Assembly: GCA_002390845.1 (NCBI GenBank)
Contig: DGQT01000088.1
Span: forward strand, 22,522-86,521
Source of the DNA: Chitinophagaceae bacterium UBA4407
GTDB lineage: Bacteria; Bacteroidota; Bacteroidia; Chitinophagales; Chitinophagaceae
DNA length: 64,000 nucleotides
Reading direction: 5' to 3'
The first letter of the stretch is position 1; the number at the start of each line of letters is the position of its first letter. This document shows, one piece after another, positions 27,901 to 36,966 of this stretch. The notes beneath the pieces were generated by a model. The model saw only the letters and a program-made list of their open reading frames with translations, was not told the DNA's origin and did no database searches. Both the position numbers and the translations under genes were made by a program.

Positions 27901-29071
27901 GCTGGAGAATGAAGATAATTTTGAATTTTTTAGGGCGGACGAAATCGTAGATTATTCATTTGACAGCGAGGAAGACAAATCATTTTATCTCACTATTTTA
28001 AAAGAATATTATTATAAAAAACTTATAGATGCAAATTTTGAAAATTGTAAATGGTCTGATGGAAACGCTTATCATTGGCGGACAGTAGAAAGTAAGTTGG
28101 GTGAGATTTTCGAAAAGTTTCAATTAGAAACGCCTGAAAAATATTTAATTGAAATGATATGGTTAGACGCTGGAGGTATTCGCGGATTCGAAGTTAGTAA
28201 AGCAAATAATAAGAAATCAATATCAGGATTAGTGATAGATAGACTTTCAACTGCAGGTGTTGAAACGCTTAAAGAGAAAATTTTATCGAACATAAAAAAA
28301 GGAATAAAACTCCAAAGTGTTTTAGGTACTCACCTTGCTTTGTGCAGATATTTAAAAATTAAAGAAGCCACAGATGAGATTTTAAAGATTATTCAAAATA
28401 AGAAATACACTGAATTGTATCTGGGGGATGTAGTAGATATATTTTTAGAATTAGGTGGTAGCATGGATGAAATCGTAGACATGGTTTCTAAGCTTAAAAA
28501 TTATAATGAACATTGGTATTTACATTTAATCAAGCTTATAACACCAAGTAATCGTGATGAAGCTATGAAGTCTTTAAAAGAAGCCATTCTAGAGTTAGAA
28601 ACCGAAGAAGATGTAAAAATAGAGGTCGCCAAACATTTAGCTGATTTAGGAGATTTACAAGGTTTCAAATTTCTTACAGAGCCAATCAGGGCAAACCAAC
28701 GCTCACCCTATACAATCCAAGGTCGTTTATCAATTCATAATGTCGATACTGCCCTAGGGTTAACAGAACTTGAAGACTTGATGTATTTGATAGTTGATAA
28801 AAAGTATGATAATGAGCAGCATTTTCATGATACTGCCAAGAACATTTTAATCGAATTATTATATGGGTTTGCAGGAAAAAGTGAAGTAGATTTAGAAAAG
28901 GTAATTGAGTTCTGTGAAAAAACTGAGAGCAGTCTAAAAGAAAAAAGGTATGATAATGCTACTCATTTTAATTTTTACATAAATCGAATGATTGAAAATT
29001 TTAGAAGTTCTGATAAAACCGTAAAGAGTATTTCTGATATTAAAACTATAATGCAAAGCCTTAGTCAGTGA
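24923..29071 (+). CDS. NACHT-type NTPase with N-terminal restriction-nuclease-like domain (probable phage defence)
   Basis: A 1382-residue STAND-class protein. Residues about 10-130 resemble an Mrr-type PD-(D/E)xK nuclease: a helix FQRLCILIAEYKF, then DGTD (44-47) and VQCK (61-64) as candidate metal and catalytic residues. The NACHT-like NTPase follows, with Walker A GDAYQGKS (221-228), Walker B IFIDGLDE (281-288) and LSCR as the sensor segment. The remaining ~900 residues are helical repeats, the expected sensor part. Known Avs and bNACHT defence proteins share this nuclease-NTPase-repeat plan. A start at 24914 would require TTG; the ATG at 24923 is preferred. It is a single-gene unit with its own terminator. 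Confidence 0.85.
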   Translation: MNNYQLNWDGFDWGQFQRLCILIAEYKFPECDFQEYLKQGHKQDGTDLHSFDYKNGTLLNVQCKRLKKLSETDLKEIIREFTNNDLVKKTSYFILATSVDTNTPSLTKAIVKNKEDLLNNQKIQFHCWGKLEIEKYLKENWGIVYTYFGKEAADAFCYPQLKESSFKNLHPIPDYIPRKIFRSNIKNDQIFGWYFDTKQLENLIELIANDRVISKRICIIGDAYQGKSSYLKHTAFSLKSHSLRLHPLLIEIKDVNIVSIEEILERNFGQWKSIPLKDIVIFIDGLDEAPTDKFREMVKHINQFAKSTPSANIVLSCRKQFYNQLGVKEELEQFQLFELYRIQEDERNDYLKRTLKGSIPAFLSLVRKADVIGFLEHPFYLVNLIEEYNQSQQIPNSKIGVIELFIKKAYENSLIRRIRNGQIIEDELPKFKQVISHFALALQFAGVNAFKYEEVLEIFNSNERELLRHNSVVHISDGSWSFVNAMFQEYFAALVLSNLPFNQIVGYVTIGTKFKKIKEKWVQTISSLLSILPSKSTLFNQVLDLIEQDNIELLFQADTSKFDAKFKDNLLKKLIEKCIQTNTRTGIVYENTIGDFIDGVKPAITYLITCLKRKDITEHIKEVCVRILRSMHLPNSFDKEILEIVVHEIENSSNPYFAGQLIQLLTARKLGDEHLLDKLITYFPNKHEYRDDVYELITTLNLQEHYYDYALQGIPFLLLHNKGISHHGSSTSLEELFLSTNSRANFWKLFKKMQDTEWLEFYQHRTATTKDFITRLFDKCIEFHKTDPLIILPVTSYIEAIGKQYLRSEFGDIDRFLDETNTHKIVVRLLINKIFEDNNWEIGAIITADSYDYILFEFEEANRSMKGLKNCLSGLRYKRKDEIHNQFQQLCDDATEEMISDKTHWADQEEYLKLEKQRKENDKKYILSVESFREGVVKYFDAYGKKTIPDDDLYVDTSDRLERKQFDSQFVFRFLINWRRNKTNVHLKNCLKWLENEDNFEFFRADEIVDYSFDSEEDKSFYLTILKEYYYKKLIDANFENCKWSDGNAYHWRTVESKLGEIFEKFQLETPEKYLIEMIWLDAGGIRGFEVSKANNKKSISGLVIDRLSTAGVETLKEKILSNIKKGIKLQSVLGTHLALCRYLKIKEATDEILKIIQNKKYTELYLGDVVDIFLELGGSMDEIVDMVSKLKNYNEHWYLHLIKLITPSNRDEAMKSLKEAILELETEEDVKIEVAKHLADLGDLQGFKFLTEPIRANQRSPYTIQGRLSIHNVDTALGLTELEDLMYLIVDKKYDNEQHFHDTAKNILIELLYGFAGKSEVDLEKVIEFCEKTESSLKEKRYDNATHFNFYINRMIENFRSSDKTVKSISDIKTIMQSLSQ

Positions 29072-29074
29072 AAT

Positions 29075-29119
29075 AAAAATAGCGGTCTGACGCTTTGGAA
29101 GCGTCAGACCGCTATTTTT
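29075..29119 (+). terminator. Long perfect terminator hairpin after the NACHT gene
   Basis: A 21-bp perfect inverted repeat (29075-29095 and 29099-29119) with a 3-nt loop TGG. The GC-rich middle AGCGGTCTGACGC is flanked by an A-run and a T-run, so it can terminate from either direction. It begins 4 nt past the stop. Confidence 0.9.
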
Positions 29120-29214
29120 TCTACGCTTCAGTAAAAGCCCAATCAACTTCCGAACGTACAAGTGAGTGACACAAGAGCCGATGCCATGAAATGCAAATGC
29201 CTGTCTCCAAAAAA

Positions 29215-32200
29215 TTATTCTTTAACACCTTCAAACTTCATTTTCATTGCTTCCATTTGCAGCTTGATTACTTTATTCTTTTCGTCGCGTATAAACAGCA
29301 GTGTTGCCTGGCCACCTGCATCAAATTTATCTGCTTCATCAGTTGCAGAAACAGGGCCGCCTTGTTCACCTGCTTTCATCATGAGCATGCCGTCCTTCAC
29401 CGTTACCTCAATATAAGGAAATGGCAGACCCGTCATTTTATATTTTCCTGCATAATCATTGAGGTCAACTTTTGGAAGAACCGCCTGAACATTTTGAGTG
29501 CTGCTTGAATCTCCAGTTTTAAATGTTGTGTTCAATACAACCATTAGGGAAGCACCTAGTTTGGCGTTTGGATTTTTAAACACAAGATAGATGTCGTGTA
29601 TGCCTTCTGTTGGCGTTACCAGCAGCGAAACAGGTTTACCGCCACCGCCAAAACCGCCACCACCATCACCGATAAATGCTGTTTTCCCGAGCAGTTTTCC
29701 ATTGGGTGCATCTATGTGCAATTCAATAATGCCACCTTCTGCATTCAGTTGCGCTTTGGGTGCCATGGCAGTTATATCTATGCCGGTAATTGCGGTAAGG
29801 TCTATTTGTTTAAGGCTGATGTAGCCGCCGGATTTTGAAGGAATAACTAAATTATTGCCGCCAAAACTCATCTTGGTTGCATCTACCACTTCGTCATATT
29901 TTGAAGGATTGATGGTTGCGTTGCGCAGCGTGAATGTTTCTTCAGAAGCCACACCGGGCAAGCCATTGGCGCCACGATCTGTATAAGCTGCACGGAAAAT
30001 ATAAACACCCTGGCCTTTATCGCCTGCGGGTGGTTTTGTTGTATAGGTTCCTGTTGCAGGTAATGATTTAATTTTTGGTTTTGGCTGGGAGAGGCTCATG
30101 ATATATTTGATCATCTCGGCTGCATCTTCAGTAGAAAGTTTTGGATGCGCCGCCATAGGCACATCGCCCCAAACACCTTTGCCGCCTGCAATAATCTTCT
30201 TGGTAAGACTTTCTACCGCACCACTTTTTCCATTATACTTTGTTGATACAGCAAAATAAGAAGGGCCAATAGATTTTTTATAATCAGCATGGCAGGATCT
30301 GCAATCGCTTGCAGTAATCAGTTTCAAGCCTTTTGAAACATTTGGAGCAGCCGCTGCCTGTTCTGCAGTGCGGTGGCCCTGCACGATTTCAGCTTTATCA
30401 AAACCTTCTGCGAGGTAATCAATACTAACAATAACAGATGCTGGTTTTATTTTTCCATTTTCTGTAGAGCCATCTTCTTTATCTTTTACATTAACACTAT
30501 AATTGTATGTTTTATTGGGAACATAAAAGCTCTTGTTGCTTTTGCCCAGATCGAATGAAACAACAGGTGGCTCATTGCCTGCAGTTAGTTCCATTGACTG
30601 TGTGGACACAGCACCTTTACTATCTTTTACAGTAAGCGTTGCTTTATACACACCTGCTTTGGCAAAGGTGAGTTTTGCATTAGGTTCATTGATGGTTTTT
30701 GTATAACCATTTTTTGAGGTAACCTTCCATGAATAAGTCAATGTATCGCCGTCTGCATCTTTTGTTCCGGCAGAAGTAAGGCTTGCATTGAACGGAAGAG
30801 AACCACTCATTTTATCTGCTGCTATTTCAATAGAAGGTTTTCTGTTACCGCCGTTGTATTCAATACGAATTAATCTTGCATCATCATTTGCCGTAAACCA
30901 GCCGGAGCCATATTCAAGCATGTATAAATCTCCATTATCAGCAAACTCCATATCCATTGGATTGCTGAATTTATAGCTTGGCATAAATCTTTCCATTGAT
31001 GAATAGTTGCCATCTTTATCCAATGTTACCGCCATGATCCATCCACGCATCCATTCATAAATCAATAATTTTCCGTCGTAATATTTTGGAAATGTACGTT
31101 GTGCATTTTTAAATTCATCAGCATGAAATACAGGGCCTGCCATTGCAGTACGACCGCCAGTTCCTACCAATGGAAACTCTTTTGATTCTCCATAGGGATA
31201 CCAGATAAAAGCTTTCTGCGCCGGTGGCAATTCTTTCAAGCCCGTATTGTTTGGCGAAGTGTTGATGGGTTTTTCAGGATCGAATTTGGGTCCTGTTTTA
31301 TTGGCTGCAAAATCAAAATGATTGTATGCTTTATTATCACCTACAAAATATGGCCAGCCGAAATTACCTGCTTTTTTAGCCTGTCCAACTTCATCCTGTG
31401 CTGCAGGGCCTTTTAATGAATCAGGCTCATTTGAATCGGGCCCCACTTCTCCCCAATAAAGAAAACCGGATTCTTTATCAACAGAAATCCTGAATGGGTT
31501 CCTGTTACCCATTACAAATATTTCAGGTCTTGTTTTGTCTTCACCTTTTGGAAAAAGATTACCATCAGGAATTGTGTACGTTCCATCTGGCTGTGGTTTT
31601 ATACGTAATATTTTTCCACGCAGGTCATTTGTATTAGCAGATGATTTTTGTGCATCCCATGGAAATCTTCCTTCGCGTTCATCTATTGGTGCATAAGCAG
31701 TTGCCCTTGGGCTGGTGTTATCGCCTGTTGACAAAAAAAGATTGCCTTGTCCATCCCATGCAATGGAGCCGCCGGTATGGCAGCATTGCTCACGCTGTGT
31801 TGCTACTTCAAGAATAACTTTCTTTGATTTCAGGTCAAGCACATCACCAACAAGTGTATACCTCGTTAAAATATTTGCTGATTTTACAGGATCAGAATAA
31901 TATAAATAGATCCAATGATTGGTGGCAAAATTTGGATCCTTATTCAAGCCAAGCAGGCCATCTTCTGCTTCTGATGTTTTACCGTCTTTATCTTTATATT
32001 TTGTGCTTACAGGTATCGTGGCAATCGTTTTAAGTATCTTTGTTTTTGTGTTATATAATTTTACTGCACCGCGCCTTTCAATAAATAAAATGCGGCCGTC
32101 ATTTAGCACACTTAATTCCATCGGCTCATTTAATTTTTCTTCCAGTACTACTTTTGAAAAACGATTCTCTTCTGGTTTTGCTTTTGAATAATCCAATGCA

Positions 32201-32961
32201 GTAGGTGCATCGCCACCCATTACATAATGCAAACCCTGCCAAACATGATTTAAGAATAATGGCTCAGCAAATGTTTCATCAGTATGACCCATGTTCGTGT
32301 AGAAAGAACGGCCACCATCAAAATCATGATACCAGCTCATAGGGTGATTATCGCCGTTCTTGCCGCCCTGGTAAGATTTTTCGTCAATCTTTACCAACAC
32401 TTTTATAGAAGGATCAATATTTTTAAAACTGTAAAATTCATCAGTGCGTTCAAATGTGTCTGGCATTCCTGCAGTCGCAGCATTATTCTTGTCAACCACA
32501 TAATACTTTCCTTTCTGAATATTGCTTGGAGACATCGGGTGATCAAGAAACCAGGCACCAACAAGTCTTCCATACCAGGGCCATTCATATTCGCAATCTG
32601 CAGCAGCATGAATGCCAAGGTAACCACCACCAGCTTCTATATATCTTTCAAATTCCTGTTGCTGTTCATTGTTCAGCACATCACCTGTGGTACTTAAAAA
32701 CACAACAGCGCTATATTGTTTCAGGTTGGCTGTTGTAAATTTTGATGCATCGTCAGTAAAGTCAACGGCAAAATTCTTCTCAGCAGCCATTTTAGTAAAA
32801 GCTGTTTTTCCAGCATCAATAGATGCATGGTGAAAACCTTCTGTCTTCGAAAACACCAGCACACGCTGCGTTTGAGCGCTCAGCGTATTTGTAAAGAACA
32901 TTGCCAACAAAGCAATTGTAATAGTGTACACAGTTCTGAGAACTGCATGTTTTGGTTTCAT
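29215..32961 (-). CDS. Secreted multidomain protein: ThuA, sugar-dehydrogenase propeller, PKD, cytochrome c, C-terminal binding domain
   Basis: 1248 residues with a signal peptide. In order: a ThuA-like domain (about 30-250; GFHHASIDAGK, GGYLGIHAAADCEYEW); a glucose/sorbosone-dehydrogenase type beta-propeller (about 265-690; EQCCHTGGSIAWDGQGNLFLSTGDN near 390, GNRNPFRIS); a PKD domain near 705-790; a c-type cytochrome with CRSCH near residue 887; and a beta-sandwich end with a Gly-rich GDGGGGFGGGG loop. The family occurs in Bacteroidota sugar-processing loci, where oxidation of a sugar with electron transfer to the haem is inferred. The exact substrate is unknown. Confidence 0.85.
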   Translation of the reverse strand: MKPKHAVLRTVYTITIALLAMFFTNTLSAQTQRVLVFSKTEGFHHASIDAGKTAFTKMAAEKNFAVDFTDDASKFTTANLKQYSAVVFLSTTGDVLNNEQQQEFERYIEAGGGYLGIHAAADCEYEWPWYGRLVGAWFLDHPMSPSNIQKGKYYVVDKNNAATAGMPDTFERTDEFYSFKNIDPSIKVLVKIDEKSYQGGKNGDNHPMSWYHDFDGGRSFYTNMGHTDETFAEPLFLNHVWQGLHYVMGGDAPTALDYSKAKPEENRFSKVVLEEKLNEPMELSVLNDGRILFIERRGAVKLYNTKTKILKTIATIPVSTKYKDKDGKTSEAEDGLLGLNKDPNFATNHWIYLYYSDPVKSANILTRYTLVGDVLDLKSKKVILEVATQREQCCHTGGSIAWDGQGNLFLSTGDNTSPRATAYAPIDEREGRFPWDAQKSSANTNDLRGKILRIKPQPDGTYTIPDGNLFPKGEDKTRPEIFVMGNRNPFRISVDKESGFLYWGEVGPDSNEPDSLKGPAAQDEVGQAKKAGNFGWPYFVGDNKAYNHFDFAANKTGPKFDPEKPINTSPNNTGLKELPPAQKAFIWYPYGESKEFPLVGTGGRTAMAGPVFHADEFKNAQRTFPKYYDGKLLIYEWMRGWIMAVTLDKDGNYSSMERFMPSYKFSNPMDMEFADNGDLYMLEYGSGWFTANDDARLIRIEYNGGNRKPSIEIAADKMSGSLPFNASLTSAGTKDADGDTLTYSWKVTSKNGYTKTINEPNAKLTFAKAGVYKATLTVKDSKGAVSTQSMELTAGNEPPVVSFDLGKSNKSFYVPNKTYNYSVNVKDKEDGSTENGKIKPASVIVSIDYLAEGFDKAEIVQGHRTAEQAAAAPNVSKGLKLITASDCRSCHADYKKSIGPSYFAVSTKYNGKSGAVESLTKKIIAGGKGVWGDVPMAAHPKLSTEDAAEMIKYIMSLSQPKPKIKSLPATGTYTTKPPAGDKGQGVYIFRAAYTDRGANGLPGVASEETFTLRNATINPSKYDEVVDATKMSFGGNNLVIPSKSGGYISLKQIDLTAITGIDITAMAPKAQLNAEGGIIELHIDAPNGKLLGKTAFIGDGGGGFGGGGKPVSLLVTPTEGIHDIYLVFKNPNAKLGASLMVVLNTTFKTGDSSSTQNVQAVLPKVDLNDYAGKYKMTGLPFPYIEVTVKDGMLMMKAGEQGGPVSATDEADKFDAGGQATLLFIRDEKNKVIKLQMEAMKMKFEGVKE

Positions 32962-32993
32962 AATCTATGTTTTAAAAAGTTTGATCGTTTTGT

Positions 32994-33278
32994 ATTTTTT
33001 TGAGCCATAAGCCATTACTGACATTAAGCTTTCGTTGCGTCGCACTCTTGTACTGAAGAATAACTGTGAGCAAAAGGAGTAACAGTTTTTCTCATGTGCA
33101 ATCGTGTTTTTTGCTAAAATTCAGCAATAAACATATACAATCTTTTTTTGTGAGACGAAAGCAAAATTATCATCGACGAAACAGTATATAATGTATTTTT
33201 TGCTTATGCATAATCTTCAGTACAAGTGTGCGACGCAAGGGCCGATGCCACAAAGTACCACGGCCGGTAACCAAAAAT
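32994..33278. repeat. Empty L-R repeat element
   Basis: A TTTTTTTGAGCC end, left core TTGCGTCGCACTCTTGTAC (33035-33053), right core GTACAAGTGTGCGACGCAA (33220-33238), then GCCGATGCCA and GGCCGGTAACCAAAAATTT. It fills the 317 nt between the ThuA protein start and the SDR stop. Confidence 0.85.
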
Positions 33279-34085
33279 TTATTCACCTAATAATGCTTTC
33301 ATTTTTTTATAAATAAGTCCTGCCGCAAACTTTGGATTTAACCTATAGATGCGATCCATAAATGTAGCATCGCTTCCAACCAAAACACGGTATTCATTTC
33401 GTTCCATACCATCAATCATTATTTGCGCTGCCTTTGCAGCAGACAATGTTTTCATTGATTTCTGTTCTGTATTGATTTGCGCCGGAACATTCAATCCTGA
33501 ATTTTTTGTGATATTCGTATCAACAGCTCCCGGAAAAACCACGGTTACTTTTACACTGGTATTTTCAAGCTCAGAATGAAGTGCCTCTGTCAATAGTTTC
33601 ACCGCGGCTTTTGACGCACCGTAAATCGATTGTCCTGGCACGGGTAAAAAACCACCCATACTCGAAATGTTCATGATGTGCGCCTCGGGTCTTGTCAGCA
33701 AGTGTGGTAAAAATGTTTTCGTAATATAAAGCGTACCATAAAAGTTCACATTCATTACACGCTCTATTGCTTCGTAGCCAAGTTCATTAACCTTAATAAA
33801 AGGTTGTATGATCCCTGCATTATTAATGATGCCATCAACAAAACCAAATTCGGCAATTGCTTTTTCAAAGAATGATTCAACTGCTGCCTTGCTGGTGATA
33901 TCAAAAACAAAAGTGCTGAGCTTATCTTTATTTGCGCCTGCTAATGCTACGGTTTCCTGCAAAACATTTTGATTGATATCAATAGCAATAACTTTTGCAT
34001 TTTTGGAAAGCAGGTTTAGCACCAGTTCACGGCCCCTACCGCTACCACCACCCGTCACCAGAATTACTTTATTTTGAACTTTCAT
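33279..34085 (-). CDS. Short-chain dehydrogenase/reductase
   Basis: A 268-residue classical SDR. It has the cofactor loop VTGGGSGRG near the N-terminus, DIN at the end of strand 2 (NAD(H) preference likely), NNAG, ISSMGG with the catalytic Ser, and YGASK with catalytic Tyr and Lys. The C-terminus is hydrophobic-basic. The ATG at 34085 (MKVQNKVILVTGG) is chosen because extension to 34157 needs a TTG start and adds residues foreign to the fold. A solo R arm lies upstream. Confidence 0.9.
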   Translation of the reverse strand: MKVQNKVILVTGGGSGRGRELVLNLLSKNAKVIAIDINQNVLQETVALAGANKDKLSTFVFDITSKAAVESFFEKAIAEFGFVDGIINNAGIIQPFIKVNELGYEAIERVMNVNFYGTLYITKTFLPHLLTRPEAHIMNISSMGGFLPVPGQSIYGASKAAVKLLTEALHSELENTSVKVTVVFPGAVDTNITKNSGLNVPAQINTEQKSMKTLSAAKAAQIMIDGMERNEYRVLVGSDATFMDRIYRLNPKFAAGLIYKKMKALLGE

Positions 34086-34159
34086 GTTAATATTAAAAAC
34101 TGTTTGAGTTAATCCCGGATTTATCAGTTGGGTGTATTGGCTGTTGAAAGTCCCCAAAC

Positions 34160-34228
34160 GTTATACACTACAAGAGTGCGACGCAAGGAACGATCAGAAA
34201 AGAACCAAATGTTTGGCTCAAAAAAAAT
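34160..34228. repeat. Solo R arm upstream of the SDR gene
   Basis: Core CTACAAGAGTGCGACGCAA (34168-34186), outer end GTTTGGCTCAAAAAAAATAC. The preceding arm is also R, so no left partner is visible. Confidence 0.75.
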
Positions 34229-34236
34229 ACGCTACA

Positions 34237-36774
34237 TTATTTCATCACAATCTTTACTACACCATCTTTAAGCTCTTTTGCACTTGCGGTAAGTGTTACT
34301 GTTCCCGTTTTTCCATCAGGCCTTACAATTGCCAAACCTCTTCCCTGGTAAACTTTTTTATGATTTTGTTGAAAGCCGGATGCATCATCAAAGCTTCCGT
34401 TACCAACACCTGCAATCGTTGCATTACCGGTAAGCTGGTACGTAATTTCTATATCATCAATGTATGGCACAACGTTTCCCTTTTCATCAACAATTGCTGC
34501 ACTTACATAAGAGAGATCACTGATGTCAGATTTAATTGTACTTCTGTCGGCAATCAAACGAATGGCAACAGGTTTACCGGTAGTTGTTAGTGAGGATGAA
34601 CCTGTTTCTTTTCCATTATCATAACTTTTTGCAACAAGCGTTCCCGGCTGATATTCTATTTCAAAAGTTGCTGTAATGGAACTATCAGCAACTGCTTGTT
34701 CTGCTATTACCTTACCATTTAATTCAAGTTTCACCTGCTTACTTCTTGTGTAAACATGCACAAGTATTTTCTTGCCCTCCTGCCCCGGCCATGTCCATGA
34801 TTTTAATTCATCAGGAAATCCCCACGGCGCCGTCACTTCCTGCATACCGTCAGGAATAGGACGATGTACCAACAATTCTACCGGGCTTTTTTTCCAGACA
34901 ACATCCTGGTAGTATGCTGCCTGCTTTTTATTGCCAATCAAATCCAGGTCGCCACAGTAAGCATTAAATACGGACCACTTTGGCATGTAGAAAAGCCCCA
35001 TGCGGATTATTCCGGTTGGCAGCTTTCTTGAAGCAGGAACCTGCAGCGGTCTGCCGATGCCTGCTTCACCAATATAATCCATCGCTGTCCATTTAAAGCT
35101 TCCTAACATGTAAGGATTTTTTAACGAGTACTCATAATTTTCCAGCGCACTTTGGGGAGTGTATTCTGTAACAATAAAAGTTTTTTGCGGATGCTTTGCA
35201 TGCTCCGTTTCAAAGCGATGGGAAGTAGCACTGTCGCGAACAAAAAATTTAGAGGTGCTTTCTAAAAAATAATTGTATCCATCCACATCGAGATTTGTGA
35301 GGTAAGCCTCATAATCTTCCCATGGCTTTTTTGTAAAGCCAGGCAAGTAAACAATGGCTGATGTTACGGCTCTTGTGGGGTCAAGTTTGCGGACTTCTTC
35401 AGCCAGCATTTTTACTATACGGTAACCAGCAGTATCAGGTGCTTCAAATATTTCATTACCGATGCTCCACATGATAACGGATGGATGATTTCGATCTCTC
35501 AATATCATTGCATCTAAATCTTTTTGCCACCACTCTTTAAAATTCAAGTGATAGTCCTGCGGATTTTTGGCAAGCTCCCACATATCAAATGCTTCATCAA
35601 GCACCAGCATACCGAGCCGGTCGCAGGCATCCAGTAATTGTTGCGATGGAGGGTTGTGACTAAGACGTAAAGCATTATAACCAAGTTTCTTTAAGAGTTC
35701 AATCTTACGTTCTTCAGCACGGTCTATGGCAGCAGCACCCAATGGGCCATTATCGTGATGAATACAGCCCCCTTTTAATATCACCCTTTTACCATTTAGC
35801 AGGAAGCCTTTATCAGCAGTTATCTCTATTGAACGAACACCAAAGTCAGCAACAACATGATCAATAATTTTTTCGCCCTGCAAAACATCTGTTATTGCGT
35901 GGTATAGATAAGGTGATTCAGGCGACCAAAGATGTGGATGAGAAAGTTGAAGGTTTTGATTATAAATTTCCTTTATTTCATTTTTTTTCAAATCGAGAGG
36001 ATTTACGTAAGCACTGTGCGGTGATGGATTATATTTATTAACACCAACCTGTTTATTTTGAGCATCGAGAATGCGGGTCTTAAGTTTCACCGGAAAAGAA
36101 TTTCTATTTTCAATAACCGCTGTTTGAATATTGACTGTAGCAGATGTTTCAGATACTTTTGGTGTGGTAATATAAACGCCCCATTGATCTACATGAACAG
36201 GGTTTGTTGTTGTTAACCATACATGGCGATAAATGCCCGAACCGCTGTACCAGCGTGAGTTTTTTCCTTCATTTTGAACCTTAACCACTAATACATTTTC
36301 CTGGCCAGCAGGATTCAGATAAGGCGTCAGATCGAAATAAAAAGGCGTATAACCGTAGGGATGATTGCCCAGCAGATGGCCATTTAACCAAACATCCGAA
36401 TTCATATACACACCATCAAAATGGATAGTAAAAAGCTTTTTCTCATCTGCCTTTGCAGTTGTAAATTTCTTTCTGTACCAGCCTGTTCCGCCTACTGTAA
36501 ATCCTGTAGCAGATTGACCAATGCTGCTTTTGCTGAATGGACCAACAATGGCGTCAGCTGTTTGATTTGGCAAGTCTTCTATGCTCCAGTCGTGCGGCAA
36601 ATCAAGCACACGCCAGTTGGTATCATCAAAAGACGATGATGAAGCATCAATAACGATATCCTTCTTGAAACGCCAGTTGTCATCAAATAACATAGTACGT
36701 TGCTGAGTGTTGCTTTGAGCAAATACAGCTGACATGCAAAAAAGCAACGATAAAAAGGAAATGATTTTTTTCAT
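34237..36774 (-). CDS. Secreted glycoside hydrolase family 2 (beta-galactosidase-like)
   Basis: 845 residues with a signal peptide (MKKIISFLSLLFCMSAVFAQ). Domain order is a GH2 sugar-binding domain (NGHLLGNHPYGYTPFYFDLTPYL), an immunoglobulin-like domain, the TIM barrel, then C-terminal DUF4982 and Big-like domains. The acid/base Glu is in WSIGNEIFE near residue 440. A candidate nucleophile Glu is in VTEYTPQSA near 535. It releases terminal hexose or uronic residues; beta-galactosidase is the likeliest label but glucuronidase is possible. It neighbours other sugar-related genes. Confidence 0.9.
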   Translation of the reverse strand: MKKIISFLSLLFCMSAVFAQSNTQQRTMLFDDNWRFKKDIVIDASSSSFDDTNWRVLDLPHDWSIEDLPNQTADAIVGPFSKSSIGQSATGFTVGGTGWYRKKFTTAKADEKKLFTIHFDGVYMNSDVWLNGHLLGNHPYGYTPFYFDLTPYLNPAGQENVLVVKVQNEGKNSRWYSGSGIYRHVWLTTTNPVHVDQWGVYITTPKVSETSATVNIQTAVIENRNSFPVKLKTRILDAQNKQVGVNKYNPSPHSAYVNPLDLKKNEIKEIYNQNLQLSHPHLWSPESPYLYHAITDVLQGEKIIDHVVADFGVRSIEITADKGFLLNGKRVILKGGCIHHDNGPLGAAAIDRAEERKIELLKKLGYNALRLSHNPPSQQLLDACDRLGMLVLDEAFDMWELAKNPQDYHLNFKEWWQKDLDAMILRDRNHPSVIMWSIGNEIFEAPDTAGYRIVKMLAEEVRKLDPTRAVTSAIVYLPGFTKKPWEDYEAYLTNLDVDGYNYFLESTSKFFVRDSATSHRFETEHAKHPQKTFIVTEYTPQSALENYEYSLKNPYMLGSFKWTAMDYIGEAGIGRPLQVPASRKLPTGIIRMGLFYMPKWSVFNAYCGDLDLIGNKKQAAYYQDVVWKKSPVELLVHRPIPDGMQEVTAPWGFPDELKSWTWPGQEGKKILVHVYTRSKQVKLELNGKVIAEQAVADSSITATFEIEYQPGTLVAKSYDNGKETGSSSLTTTGKPVAIRLIADRSTIKSDISDLSYVSAAIVDEKGNVVPYIDDIEITYQLTGNATIAGVGNGSFDDASGFQQNHKKVYQGRGLAIVRPDGKTGTVTLTASAKELKDGVVKIVMK

Positions 36775-36790
36775 CAGTTCTGTTTGATAG

Positions 36791-36960
36791 ATTTTTTGTA
36801 ACGGGCATTTTTAGCTTTACTCAACTTTTGTTGTTTCCAATTTGCTGCTTCGTCACGCAAATTGCTCACTTGTACGCCTTGTTCATTAATGAACTGAACG
36901 ATGCAGTGTGCGACGCAACAAAAGTTACATATCAGCAATACAGTTTGGCCCAAAATAAAA
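36791..36960. repeat. Empty L-R repeat element with an expanded left core
   Basis: The left core is interrupted after TTGTT by a hairpin CAATTTG...CAAATTG and resumes as CTCACTTGTACG (ends 36876). The right core is GTGTGCGACGCAAC near 36906, followed by AAAAGTTACATA and TTTGGCCCAAAATAAAA. Confidence 0.8.
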
Positions 36961-36966
36961 TTCTAC

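Larger units (their letters stand above)
24691..29216. mobile_element. L-R repeat pair enclosing the NACHT gene
   Basis: The left core TTGTGTCACTCACTTGTACG (24731-24750) continues as TTCGGA. The right side carries the exact 26-nt inverted copy at 29149-29174. Outer parts match the family (ATTTTTATGAACCTGGC at left, GCCTGTCTCCAAAAAATT at right). Inside are one gene and its terminator only. Base composition of the cargo is visibly more AT-rich than the genes on both sides. Confidence 0.7.

Noticed and set aside
24691..29216. Integron attC-type cassette
   Set aside because: The arms lack the GTTRRRY/RYYYAAC integron core layout, they flank genes on both sides, and no integrase is in the window.
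34085..34157. N-terminal extension of the SDR protein
   Set aside because: It would need a TTG start and adds residues with no role before the Rossmann strand; the Met at 34085 fits the family.
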